Source of the DNA: Gari tellinella
Taxonomy: Eukaryota > Mollusca > Bivalvia > Cardiida > Psammobiidae
Reading direction: 5' to 3'
Length of the DNA stretch: 64,000 bases
Assembly: GCA_922989275.2 (NCBI GenBank)
Contig: OV277871.1
Coordinates: 26,236,693-26,300,692 of the forward strand
Of this stretch, positions 43,281 through 55,114 are shown piece after piece. The translations under genes were made by a program, and so were the position numbers. Each line of letters opens with the position of its first letter. Position 1 is the stretch's first letter. Below the pieces are notes generated by a model. It saw only the letters and a list, made by a program, of their open reading frames with translations, had not been told where the DNA came from and searched no databases.

Positions 43281-43526
43281 CAGTGGAGAATCTGTTATTC
43301 TTTCCCGTTTAAACGCAAACGTACGCAAACGCAAAGCGCTAAAACGTAGAAAAGAACAACTTTTGGACAATTCTGATAATTCTTGTTTATCTTGGTGGCA
43401 AACAGTTTGGAGCCTGATCAGACGCCGGGTTACCCGGTGTCTGATCTGGCTCCAAACTGTTTGCACTGCGAATAACAGTTTTAGCGTAAACGCGTTTATT
43501 GGGAAAGAATAACAGATTCTCCACTG
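43281..43526 (+). repeat. 246-bp MITE, copy 3
   Basis: It has full CAGTGGAGAATC ends with TA on both sides. Sequence and length match copies 1, 2 and 4. Confidence 0.9.
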
Positions 43527-43787
43527 TAGTGTAGGAGTTGATCTTATTCACGCAAATAGTTTGGATCTAAAGGCAACGCAGAATAACGCGGCGTCTCCTC
43601 TAGGTTCAATTTGTTTGACTTTCTTGTGCTATTTGGGTTATAAATGAAGATAAATTAATTCTGAGAAATGTATAAGACGATCAATTATGCAGACGACAAT
43701 TATATAGCAGGAATCTGCTGACGAAAACACGTGTCAGAGAAATGTTTGCTGCAATAACATGTCTCTCTCGTAGACTATTGCAATGAT
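43527..43787. other. G-core fragment and flanking sequence
   Basis: CAAATAGTTTGGATC and a degenerate centre with GCGGCGTCTCC lie at about 43,553-43,615. Nothing else was recognised. Confidence 0.4.
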
Positions 43788-44112
43788 CAGTGCTACAACG
43801 GCCCTCCGATCAACGACCCCTCCTTACAACAACAACACGTGTCGCTGTTTCACAAACAAAACAATTGAGTCCAGCCTTTTTACGACTGCAAGTATCGTCT
43901 GCTTCAAATTGTCGTCTGCTGTTTTCTCAAAGTTACATATTGGATTTTATGACAGAAAAACCATAATGACGAATGACGAGTAACGCGGCGTCTTATTTGG
44001 ATTCAAGCTGTTTGCAAAGGTAAGCCGATTTCCCTCCCTATAACAACTCCATCCGAGAAACACACATAATCTTTGTCTCCCATTTGGGTGTTGTAGTATA
44101 GAGTTGACACTG
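43788..44112 (+). repeat. Family C MITE
   Basis: Ends are CAGTGCTACAACGG and GTTGACACTG, followed by TA. The interior (CTGCTTCAAATTGTCGTCTG, GTTACATATTGGATTTTATG) closely matches 10,550-10,881. Confidence 0.65.
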
Positions 44113-44212
44113 TATAGAAACAATGGTCAAACTGTTTTATACATTTATTCAATGTCCGATGTGGATCTATATTTTTTTAAATGACAATGTAGTCCTTTTT
44201 GCCTTTCAAGGT

Positions 44213-44464
44213 TTAACTCTTTCCTCGCTAAAACTTCAAATGGACAATCCCAGTTTCCATTTTAGTCTAGTCCATTTCTGACTTTTAAGGGTTGTTTTTT
44301 GTCAATGTTTTGCATTATGACAAACAGTTAATACCCAGATCAGAGGGCTCCGTAAGGAGCCCTCTGATCTGGGTATTCACTGTTTGCAAAGGACATGTGC
44401 ATTTTTCATATGTATACTGTTTGAAAAGGACGACTATATGCGGGATTAGGGTTCAAAGGGTTAA
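44213..44464. repeat. TTAA MITE with GAGGGCTCC core
   Basis: TTAA lies at 44,213-44,216 and 44,461-44,464. The core (44,343-44,364) is a perfect dyad, GAGGGCTCC / GGAGCCCTC with a GTAA loop, inside GATCAG/CTGATC arms and CAAACAGT outer arms. Confidence 0.75.
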
Positions 44465-44954
44465 AGAACACAAGATGTCTTCAGCAAATAAAGCATTGAC
44501 GAAGATCTATTTCACGGTTCAACTTACTTGCACACATCAGACCATTTGCTATTATTTTGATAGTTCTTCTTCCGAAAAAAGGTGCAAAGCGATATTTGAT
44601 TCGAACTTGCAAACAGTTTGTTCTAATCAAAATCCACACTGTTTGCCACTCGGATTGAATTAAATCGTCGAATTTTCCCCTAAACAGATTTTTTCTTTAT
44701 TGTTTTGCATATAGTTTTGTTTCGTTTCGGTCATACGGGAAATAATAGTGTTGTCCATTTGTCATCGGCGCTATGTGCTCTATTGAATGTTGCAGTGCCG
44801 TAAACCCCCATCTGATCCATCCATCCATACATCTTTCCCAATAAATGTTCTTAGACAGTGGCATTTCTCGGCAGCTGATTCGCATTCTATAAACAGTAGC
44901 TTCCTATTTTGACATGTGTCAAACTGATGAATGGTCTGCTGTGATTTAAACTAA
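44465..44954. other. Unit 2 sequence, no gene
   Basis: From 44,735 it matches 30,690-30,900 of unit 1. It includes the GCAGTGCCGTAAACCCC block also found near 19.15 and 30.75 kb. Confidence 0.5.
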
Positions 44955-45210
44955 CAGGGCTGCCATAAGTTGACATGAAAAATCCTAAGATTTCCAAATT
45001 TGCATTTTTCAAGTGCGATTTTACGAATCGTACCTTTACCCCATAGCCCTTTTTCTTGCTTTGTTGACATGCGACTACTTAAAGCAGGCTGTAAGTAAAG
45101 CAGAATGCGCCTTACGGCGCATTCTGCTTTACTTTTAGCCTGCTTTAAGCTACCATGAACTTGGAAAAAATCCGGAGATTTAGGAAAAATCCGGAGAAAT
45201 GGCAGCCCTG
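44955..45210 (-). repeat. CAGGG-ended MITE with intact P1 core
   Basis: This 256-bp insertion is opposite in orientation to 35,034-35,277. Flanks are AACTAA and TACTAA (5 of 6 matching). The empty site in unit 1 is at about 30,900. The P1 core (45,078-45,148) has a GCGCCTTACGGCGC centre. Confidence 0.85.
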
Positions 45211-46586
45211 TACTAATAATAAGGTTCATTGACACAGATCAGTTGTTGCCTTCAGTTAGATAATGTTGATGGTATCGAGGGTGAATGAAATGTATAAATA
45301 GTAGTTCAACAGAGAGTCAATAGGCAAATATTACAGAAAACCCAACGTTTTTGTTTCTCGTTCAAACTAAATGTAACCCTTATCACGCTTAGTGTGATGT
45401 TTCTAATATTTACAAACAGATTTGAACCTGCTCAGAGACCGCGTAACGTGTCTGATCTAGACCGAAACTTTTTGTCACTCATATTGAACTTTTCTTCAGT
45501 TTTATAAGGCATAAAAACTACTTAAGATGCTTTTGCAGAATAAATATTTGAAGCATGATGAGAGTTAACGAAAAAGTATAATAAAAACAAGTAGTGAATT
45601 AAGTCGTTCGAAATTGTTTAGGATTTGGTTTGATTTCAGCGCTAAACAGGTTTGATTCTCGCTCAATCAACAACTAGTCCATACTGTTTCCAAAGTCATT
45701 GTCAATGTGGCAAGGTCATGGGAGGAGGAATCACCAGGGTGACATATTACAAAGACAGAATTAAAACAGAATTTGTTGTGAGATAAAGGCGTTTGTTCAG
45801 AGTTAAAGGAACAAAAACACTGAGTTCCTCTCTCAAGTATTTTCATTCAAGCACAATGGTAACGTAAAGAGTAACCAAACGAGCATTGTAAATTCTCTCT
45901 TTTGTACTCACACAAGCGTTGATAATATCTATGTTTAAAAAATCTTTTAAAAAAGTTTTAAGGTCACTGCCACAATCGGAAACACAAATTATTTAAATAT
46001 TTCGATTCAAAATCAGTTTTGGCGTTTAGTTTAAACAATATTTTATTCAGAATAAAAGGATTGGGCAACAGTTTTGGCGTTTGATCACAATTCAATCCAG
46101 TATAGAAATGTCTTAATTCTTAAAAAAAAAACCCAAAAAACCCACAATAAATGCAGCTGACAACTTTTAACGGACGGCAGGGTAACTGATATGGTCCGAT
46201 TAGAAACTTTTGCTTGTATTTATTTCTCAAAGTAACATTTTATAGTCTATTAGGTATTTTGACACAATGATAGGACTGAAAAACAGTTTGATTCTGAATA
46301 GACGTGGCTTGGGGTTCATGCCTAATCAAGGCGTGATCAGTACAACTTCTGGGAACAAATAAGGCAATAAGTATAATGGTATAATTTAATCTCTTAACGC
46401 GATTTCTTCAGCTGCTCCTGTGTAAAATTAATGATAGTATTTAAGACAAGTGGAAGTTTGAAGAGTCCGAAAAACAGATTTGGCATAAAAAATGGTTTGT
46501 GAAAGGGTGCCTGGCGATTTATAAACCCTGACATACTACATGTACTTCAAACTTCAAGAATTGTGTTACAATACATTTATAAAATA
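45211..46586. other. Unit 2 sequence, no gene
   Basis: It pairs with 30,905-31,350 and 32,415-33,090. The mariner relic and long palindrome of unit 1 are absent. An A-rich patch lies at 46,120-46,145. Confidence 0.5.
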
Positions 46587-46832
46587 CATTGGAGAAAAAC
46601 GTTATTCTTTCCCAATAAACGCGTTTACGCTAAAACTATTATTTCCAGTGCAAACAGTTTGGAGCCAGATCAGACGCCGGGTAACCCGGCGTCTGATCGG
46701 GCACCAAACTGTTTGCCACCAACATAAACGAAATTATCAGATTTGTCCAAAAGTTGTTCTTTTCTACGTTTTAGTTCTTTGTGTTTGCGTACGTTTGCGT
46801 TTAAACGGGAAAGAATAACAGATTCTCCACTG
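46587..46832 (-). repeat. 246-bp MITE, copy 4 (inverted)
   Basis: Left end CATTGGAGAAAAACG is slightly diverged; right end GATTCTCCACTG is intact. TA flanks both sides. The central GACGCCGGG/CCCGGCGTC stem is present. Unit 1 is empty at about 33,090. Confidence 0.85.
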
Positions 46833-46844
46833 TATAAAATATAA

Positions 46845-46960
46845 CAATAATGAGCTCTGTCAGGATTCAAACCTATGCAGAAAAGGCACTCAAATTGCAA
46901 AACAAAACCAGTCCTTCTCTCCTACACTTTGGCTACGGGACCATTCTTATTTGACCGTCT
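46845..46960 (-). repeat. tRNA-like SINE fragment
   Basis: On the minus strand it reads GTAGCCAAAGTG (A-box-like) then GGTTTGAATCC (B box, complement 46,863-46,873). The unit 1 counterpart is 33,110-33,200, so it predates the duplication. Confidence 0.45.
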
Positions 46961-49394
46961 AGTTTATGATGTGGAAGAAATAGTCCGGCAGAGAAACCAG
47001 GATTTGGAGGTCCACCTAGAAATTGCGTCCTAAGTTTTTTTCTTGATTGATATTGATAGTTCAAAGCATTGTCATTCAGAATTGACCGGGTGCCACATTG
47101 GCACCCTTGAGCATTTTGAAATATTTCCGGTTTACCCCACCCACCCTTTTTTACTCATTTCCACGAAATGGGGCCTTTTATGCTATACCCCGGTGTCGAA
47201 TAGCGGGTAAATTCATTGAAAGTTTAAGTATTATATCAATGAAACTTAAACCTTAGATGTACTATAATGAGAGTAGCATGTTGCATTGCAGTTTGGTAAC
47301 CTTGACATTTGCCCTTGACCTCTGTGACATTTGTAAATTGATTTGCGCTTAATAGGTCAATTTTGGACTACGTACATCAATTACGGTCGTTAACGTCACG
47401 TGTATGTGCATTTAATCGAGTAATACTAGTTACAATAGTAAGTTACTAACATTGACCTTTAACCTTGACCTCTGTGGCCTTGATAATTTTTTCTGTTTAA
47501 GTCATTGTTGGACTAAGTACCAGCAGCTAGGGTCGCGCAACTTAACATGCTTTTGTGCGTCAAAAAATGTCTTTCTTATCATATAGGCTCGGTTGCATAC
47601 ATCAGCTTAGTTACGGATGATGTTAGTTTGATGACAGACAGTGGCTTAGCCTATATATTTGCTGATTTCTTGAAAGAGTGAAGTGTTTAGTGAAATGCTG
47701 CCTTAAAGTACCGATTCAGGTCATGTTAACTAACTATGGCAGATGTGGCATGGCTTACCTGATAGAAATGGAGGCTCTCCGGAGAGCAAAGCTCAAAATA
47801 TATTTTTGAAGACTAGTATTTGATGAGGCATGGACGAGGTATATGAAACGGCATGTCATGTTCATTGAAATTCCCTTTATGTGCCATGGGCATGTGGCCG
47901 ATTGCATAGTTAAGATTTACTATAAAGCAGAAATACTCTTAGGCTTTAGACATTCACATGTACAATTAGCTGCAAGCAAACTTGGATATCATGTTGGCTC
48001 ACAAGAGTGATCCTGAAACTAGCATTGAGGGGCACATGGAAGACGGACAATAGAAAGCATCGCATAGGACATGGAAGGCACGTTAAGACAAGAGTACCAT
48101 GATGACCATACAATCTCTCATCTGAATTTATTGAATCTGGTAGTTTTATCATTTAGTTTCATCAACAATCAAAATCATCCTGAAACTTAAAGCCTTACCT
48201 AACATGTGAACGTTTGGAAAAAAATATATTCAAATTTGAAAACATTGTTAAAGTCTTGCATTTTCGAGCCTATCTGAGTGCATCAAGGACGGATAACTCT
48301 TTACAAAGGAGTTATATTGTACCCAAACTTCAAATAATGGAAGAACTTACAGTAATATACCACTGTGGGCAAGTCAGTTTAAAGTGCATTTTAAAACTGC
48401 AGTTGCTAGAGTGTATAAATTGATAAAGATGGCGTTTTCAATATGTTTACTGAAGAAATGGAACCAGATGATGTGCATAACACCTTGATACCATGCGAGG
48501 GACAGCTAATATAATTGGAAGAACATGATTCCAGAGAACAAATCACCATGACCAAAATAATGTGACGGATGGTCAAATAATATGAAATCTACTCTATAGT
48601 CTTGGAAAATCTTCAAGCTAGCAGCCATAAGGTTGATATCTGAGATGTTCTGTCACTTGAATTGACACCTTTTCCAAAAACACTGTTTGGTGATCATAAT
48701 GATATGACAGTAACGACAAATGATAAAGCAATTATAGGAGTTTCTGACACAAAAATGGGACCTGTAGACAGTCACCATAGACGGATCGATATTGTTATTA
48801 TAGGTTTATGACAAACCCCACAAAAATGCTCTGTCCAGAACTACATCGCCAACAGGAGAACAACAATATCCACATATACATATATATACAGCACCGACAT
48901 GTCTCTAAGTGTACGAGAACAACAGGTTAAAATCGATTACTATCAGTTGCATGCTAACAGCACATTACCAAAATACAGTGTATCTTATTGTCACTGAAAA
49001 AAGCAGTTAATAAAGCTGATAATCTCTTACATTCTAGATGCTGAGACTTTTCAGATTGAACACACTCAAATTAACAAGCTAGTTATAATAGGTAAAAATG
49101 AAACACAAGCTAAATCTAGCCGAGGTATTATGTCAGAAAGAAAACATTTATAAACAACAGATTAAGAGGTGCATCTAGACAATATCATTGTAGTAGGTAT
49201 TCTTATGCACAATAAATTATTCGAATCCTAAGCTGTCAGTCATATTGTAAAACACGAAGGGCGAATAAAATGTTAATCAAATCTATTATTGATTTTATAT
49301 TGCATTGGACAAACATGGCCATCATTGAGGACATTCTTCCTGGACATGGTCCAACTGTGTGTTTTCAAGTATAGACCACACACTTAGCGACGAA

Positions 49395-49600
49395 ACATAA
49401 GCAACACATTACTGCCTAGATTTAGGCATTTGTGAGAAGGAAACAATGGGATCAAAACCACTGACCTGCCTATCTTTTAGTTCTTGGCAGCGGGCATTAT
49501 CTCGGTCAAATAAACAGAAACATTCCTACAGAACCACGATCAGGTAGGAAGGTCTCTTGGGATAAATGTAAAAGCGCTCTTGTAAACAAATACCATGTGC
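49395..49600 (-). repeat. SINE-like sequence inside the 4.2-kb element
   Basis: The minus strand reads GGTTTTGATCCC (B-box-like) preceded by GACCGAGATAATGCCC, resembling the arrangement at 19.28-19.33 kb. Confidence 0.35.
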
Positions 49601-49649
49601 TAAAATAGCACCAGTCATGAAACAACTGTTGATTCTGACGTTTGAACAT

Positions 49650-51130
49650 TTTAAATATTTTAAGCATATCTATTGCAACTTTGGCCACTATCTTGAATAT
49701 ACGAAAATGCTCGAAGGTGAAAAGATGTCACCTGCAATATTTCAATAATGAGTATAGTATTATTCTGTCAATAATAAGTAGCATTCTGGTAAGGTCAAAC
49801 CATTAAGAATAAGAAACTATGAATGATGTTGTTTGGACTTATTTTGCTTTAAAGCATTTCGATCATCGATTTGGTCGCCATCTCGAATATATGGAAATGC
49901 TCAAGGGTGACAAGATGACATCCACATAGTTCCATCACAAGTATCATGTTTTCAATAATAAGCGTCACCAACTTAAATAAACGGAAATACTCAAGGATGA
50001 AAATATGTCACCCGTTACATTTCATCAATAAGTATCATAATTTTAATAGCAGGTATAATAACGTTAATATCGAGTCAGGGGAAAATAAAAGATGTTTGAT
50101 TTTTGGACTTTTTTGGCTAATCAAAATTTTCAGTCACTTATTTAGCCGCCATCTTGAATATACGGAAATGCTCAATGATAAAAAGATGTCACCCGTAACA
50201 TTTCAATAATAAGAATGATCATTCCAAAAGCGAATATCATAATTGGTGAGATCAAATCAATTCACAAAAAGAAATTCAGAAAGGTCATTTGTTGATCATT
50301 TTGTTTTGAAGCATTTCGATAACCATTTTAGCCGCCATTTTGAATATACTGGTATGCTCAAGGGTGACAAGATGTCATCCGTAACAGTTAAACAATATTT
50401 ATCAGCATTTCAGTAAAGACTTTCATGATGGTGGGGTCAAGTTAGTTTAGAAACCCAAACTATGAATGCTGAAGTTTAGAGTAGTTTGTAACGCATTTGG
50501 ATAACCATTTTAGCCGCCATTTTGATAAAACGGAAATACTGAAGGCTGACAAGATTTTACCCGTAACTTTTTTAAAACATGAATTGTCCTTTCAATAATA
50601 ACTCTCATTATGTTGAGGTCAAATCAGTTAGAAAAAAGGAAACAATGAATGCTGCTTTTTGGACTATTTTGTTTAAAAGCATTTCGGTAGTCATTTTGGC
50701 CGCCATCTTGAATATACAGAAATGCTTAAGGGTGACAAGATGTCATCCGTAACAGTTCAATAATATGTATCAGCATATAGTAATATCTATCATTATGGTG
50801 GGGTCAAATCAGTTAAGAAAACCAAACCATGAATGTTGAAGTTTAGAGTAGTTTGTTTCAACGCATTTAGTAGCCATTTGAGCTGCCATTTTGAATATAC
50901 TGAAATATTCAAGGGTGACAAGGTGTCACCAGTAACATTTTGATAACATGAAACGTCTTTTGAACAATAGCTATCATTATGATGAGGTTAAATCAGTTAA
51001 AAAAAGAAAAAATGAATGCTAAATGTTTGACTATTTTGTTTAAAAGCCTTTCGGCAGCCATTTTGGCCGCCATCTTGAATATACGAAAATGCTCAAGGGT
51101 GACAAAGTGGCACCCGGTGGTTTTGCAATA
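49650..51130 (+). repeat. ~184-bp satellite, ~8 units, alternating monomers
   Basis: The landmark GCCGCCAT(C/T)TTGAATATAC recurs near 49,690, 49,880, 50,147, 50,332, 50,514, 50,700, 50,882 and 51,067, i.e. about every 182-186 bp, with one shortened unit near 49,965. From 50.4 kb two monomer types alternate (GAAGTTTAGAGTAGTTTG versus GGACTATTTTGTTTAAAAG), giving a ~367-bp dimer. One inverted copy of part of the monomer lies at about 47,103-47,145 at the other end of the element. Confidence 0.85.
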
Positions 51131-51629
51131 AGTAACATATGCTGAAGTAGAATCAGTCGAGAAAAAAACTTAGGACGGCATTTCCAGGTTAAGTCAGCCC
51201 TCTGCCGGACTAAACAGCGGGGCTGTAATGCGCTAGAAACTTTTACCACTTGCTGTAGACAATCACGCCCTTTGTCTCATGGTAGCGCCACTTTGGCAGG
51301 AAACTGACATAACATTTCATCGAAAGGTCGTTCTGCTCGACCACTGCTTGTTAGTAGTCTGTTCTACATGATATATGATGTTGCCTGGACGAGTTCTAAA
51401 TAGCTTCACACTTATTCCGTTGTCATCGCGTCTGCAATAACTGTCAAAAAGTTTAATACATGTTTTGAATTAAAGAAACCTAGCAACGGGTATGAAACAA
51501 TTTTAATTAAAATCAGAAGCCGCATTTGGTGGCGTCTCATCTTGAACCAAACTATTTGCAAATAAATACCAGTCGCGATCGGCAAGCAAAGGATTAGTTT
51601 TGTTTCTATCGCTGCTTGGTACAATAGGG

Positions 51630-51851
51630 TTAACCCATTTATGCCCACGATCTCATATATATGGGACATGGGAAAACAGTGTTGACGCTGATCAGACGCC
51701 GCATTATGCGGCGTCTGATCAGAGTCTACACTGTTTGCTGATAGGAATTTCAATATAAAACAAAATGAAAATGACCAGGCATCCCTTTGATAAAAAAGGA
51801 CTAATCCAATATATAATCATGGAAGAATCCATTGGGCGACAATGGGTTTAA
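51630..51851. repeat. G-core MITE at unit 2 end
   Basis: This 222-bp element runs TTAACCCATTTATGCCC to GGGCGACAATGGGT-TTAA. The core (51,695-51,715) is a perfect stem, GACGCCGCA / TGCGGCGTC. Its truncated twin is at 33,668-33,713. Confidence 0.8.
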
Positions 51852-52026
51852 TTACACAGTTCTTACTAAACGCGCTATAATCACAGACTGTTTGTCAATA
51901 AGAAACTTTTCGGAGCATGACCTCATTTATGGCAGCGAAATGGTTAAACGGAAAGAAATAAAAATGTAACAGATTTACAACCTTTCTATAAAATGAACTT
52001 TAAAGTATGAAAACTACTCTTGACCG

Positions 52027-52273
52027 TTAACCTATAACCAAATAGTCTGTTTTGAGTTTCGAAGACGGGTGACCACTTCAGTCAGATTAAAAATAAATCA
52101 GAATGAGTCTTAATACGCATCTTGATTAGCATTCAGTCTGTTTTGAGCTACCATCTTCTTAGACATAGAAACTATTTCTTATAATCAATATTCTTGACTG
52201 TATAAAGTGGAAATATGTTTTCGTTGGAGAAATAAATAAAAGGTGTAAAAGGTGTATTTATTGAGTAATGGGT
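52027..52273. repeat. Diverged P1 element
   Basis: It begins TTAACCTATAACC and follows the P1 layout (GTTTCGAAGACGGGTGACCAC, a degraded core, GACTGTATAAAGTGGAA) to GTAATGGG. An old copy. Confidence 0.55.
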
Positions 52274-53880
52274 TTTAGCGGGAATAGAAATATACCACGG
52301 ACCGTTTAAGCCAAGAAATCGGTCCGTTTAAAGTAGTTACATTGTTCATTAATATTGTAAACACAGCGAGTCTTAGTCGAAACTTAGCAATATGAAATAT
52401 TGAATTTAACAGTCAAATAGATAATATGTTTCCCCGTCGAAAAGACCTTTTTCAAAAATATCAATTTTGCCATTCCTGAACGCAACAGGAATTGTGACAT
52501 TGTGAGTATGAAATATTAATATTATAATCGGCACATCGCGGTTATGAATATGCACGTTTTCGATTAAGAGTGTATTAACATCATACGTGCAATTTTCATA
52601 AAGATTAAAAGAAGTTCTAACATAGGTTGCTTTAAGAGCGTTAACGATCAATGGAAAAAATTATAAAAACAAGAAAAAAAACCAACAGAACTATTTTTCT
52701 GTACATCTTTGTATTCTACTACCGTTTGTAAAAGATGTGTCAAATTAGAACATGTTTTCATATGTTGTCCCATTCAAAATACACGCTTCAGAAGCATATG
52801 TTTCAAATAAAAACAAATATGGTAATTTAGTTTTTATTTGATTATATCGTGTCTATGGTAGTGTTTTCACATAAAAAAACAACTAAATTGGGCTCAAGAT
52901 TTGAAAACTATAAAGCTCTGAAATATCATCAATAATGTTTATGGGCAATATTTCAACACCAAGAAATAAAAGAAGTAAAATAAATATATATTTCTGGTTT
53001 TCAACTTGATTTTATTATACATGTATTTTATCAGATGAGAGACAATACAGAAACAGTTAAGAGATATGCAAAGAAATGGATATGTTGCTGCTTGAAGTTT
53101 TGAGTTATTAAAGAAAAAAGAATTGTCCATCTTTACAAACTTTACAAAATATTGTAATATCTATCTTTAAGCAGTCTATGGCTTTAAACATCGGAAAATA
53201 AATCTAAATAAATGTTTGTAAAGGGTTTTTATTGCAATCTGCTGAAAAGTTCTTCTTCTTAAACTTTTATTAGATCCAGATCTAGATCGGGTACTTACCA
53301 TATCTAAGTCGTATGTAAATTCTTTGTCAAAACACATAAACTTCAGCAAGCAGATGGAAAATGTAGAGATTGAGAAGTGATACATGTTCCTTGAAAACTG
53401 AACACCATCCAATATAGCATCCACGTATGTTAGTCAATGTCAGTTTGAAATTGTTTTTAATTATTTTGAAAGCAGTATGGATCGAGATCGGACACAACTT
53501 CATTCGTAGTCAGATCCGATTCAAGCTATTACAATTATTTGCAATAGATTTTTTCAAAGAATGGATGCTTTTCATTGTTTAACCGGTTTTTTAACCGTTA
53601 ACATTCCTAGTGTTTGTTTTATTGTAATCCTTATAAATTATCAGTAGTAATAACTGAATAATGGGTTTTCCCGTAACATCAAACTACATAGCTTTAAGCT
53701 ACAGCATAATCGAAGAACACGAGCTGAATTTAAAAGACATTTACTGCAAAGCAAGCCGATTTTCCATTTGTATCAACGTTCCTTCCGTCAAAAAAGCTCG
53801 AAATATTGGCTTGAAAACTATATGCCATGGGACACGTTTTCGGTAGGCGATATTTTGGCAGTGTAGAGGTTAGAGTATTA
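52274..53880. other. AT-rich stretch with a relic of the foldback element
   Basis: 52,740-52,940 resembles the left arm of the element at 61.6-62.5 kb (AAAACAAATATGGTAATTT, TCTATGGTAGT). 53,060-53,140 read in reverse also matches (CTTTAATAACTCAAAA). A G-family remnant with CGGACACAACTTC lies near 53,490. No gene. Confidence 0.35.
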
Positions 53881-54010
53881 TCTTCGATTATTCTTTAGCA
53901 GTATTTTTTACCATGTTCTTTAAACATTTGACCGACGTGTTATCGTCTATTTTAAACTATCGTCTGCGCTATCATTTCTAAATTAGTTTTAAGACAAAGA
54001 TATTACATGA

Positions 54011-55114
54011 CCATCTCTATCTAGAAACAACATCATAATATATGGCATATCAGAAAGACCTCAGATCCCTATCCCAAACCTAGTACTGAGTTTCTTGGCT
54101 GACGAACTAGATATTGACACGACAAATATGTGTATTGAGCGTGCTCACCGCCTCGGGGCTCCTAACAGTCCCAAAAACAGAAACAAAGCCGACCCGAAAC
54201 GGCCAATAATAGCAAGATTCAGAGATTACTTCGACACTGAGACAATTCTTGAACGTGCATACAAGTTGAAAACTACACCCTTCGGCATTGCAAGAGACTT
54301 CCCGCGTGAGATAGCTGAGGCCCGTAAGACACTGTATTCCCTAAACGAAGCACGCGATGCAAGACAACGTCGCCAAAGGGTTCAAGTTCGATACCCAGCT
54401 AAACTCTGCAGTGATGGGCGCGTGATCAAAGATTTATTCCCAGATTGGTTCAGTGTGTTGAATCAGAGTAGGTTAGTTGAGGACATTGGCCCAATACGCA
54501 ATGCAGCGTCCACTGAATCGACATGGCAACTGCCTATTGACAGCAGGGATCCGAATGTGCAATTCAACAACACCGAACTAGCCAACCCAACATGGAAACC
54601 GCCTATAATTGGCAGTAGAGCATATTCCAACGATACTGAAGTCGACACAAGCGACCCAGAGGTGAACACAGATGCTGTTTTCCCATCCCCACAAATTGGA
54701 GTGCATAGGGAATCGCGATCGCCACAGTCTCAAAAGATCGAGGACAACGCCCACTCAACAGCTGATACTAACGTAAACAAGAAACAAAAGTCACGTGACA
54801 AGTCAACAGGCGAGTGTTCGAAGCAGCATGTTGAAGATAAAAAGAACTTACCGAAAGAGCAGGATATCCCACGTAATGTTCCAGCACAGAATGAAAACAC
54901 TGTAAATCCGAACACAAGTTACTCGAACACTTTAATAACTGGTAACACACTTAATCCCAACACATGTGACACACGTCCTTCCGCCGAACTTGAGTCTACA
55001 ACTACACCGGCGTGTTACAGTGTTACTATAAATAGACCTGGGGGAAACCACGATGTCGACACTGGACAGGACACCCTTACCGATACAGTTAACTCCGCCG
55101 AGTCGGATCCCTAG
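54011..55114 (+). pseudogene. LINE ORF1 (RNA-binding/chaperone type), 5' truncated
   Basis: The frame opens with SRNNIIIYGISERP, typical of the RRM-like region of L1-type ORF1 proteins, then CIERAHRLG, KRPIIARFRDYFDTETIL and GIARDFPREI, the C-terminal domain of that family. The rest (about 200 residues) is a polar, Thr/Asn/Ser-rich tail without domain. The family coats the element RNA and has chaperone activity. The native start and N-terminal coiled coil are missing; the first ATG (54,095) is internal. It ends at TAG (55,112-55,114) with ORF2 continuing in the same frame. Confidence 0.8.

Larger units (their letters stand above)
46981..51212. mobile_element. 4.2-kb long-inverted-repeat element, non-coding
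   Basis: Unit 2 is interrupted here relative to unit 1 (about 33,225-33,235). The ends are TAGTCCGGCAGAG and CTCTGCCGGACTA. Beyond these 13 bp the two ends stay alignable in inverted orientation for about 150 bp (GCGTCCTAAGTTTTTTTC; GGGTGCCAC, CACCCTTGAGCATTTT). I see no transposase. About 47,290-47,530 has two diverged copies of a block with CCTTGACCTCTGTG. 47,560-49,390 is AT-rich with no domain. It is a non-autonomous DNA transposon whose superfamily I cannot assign. Confidence 0.7.
33714..51851. repeat. Tandem segmental duplication, unit 2
   Basis: It is the second copy of the segment described at 9,151-33,713, in direct orientation. Private insertions are the CAGGG MITEs, a LINE, four 246-bp MITEs and a 4.2-kb element. 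It lacks the LTR element, DIRS element, mariner relic and inverted TTAA MITE pair of unit 1. Confidence 0.85.

Noticed and set aside
47946..48423. Possible transposase fragments inside the 4.2-kb element
   Set aside because: Frames of about 68 codons on each strand carry no catalytic motif that I recognise.
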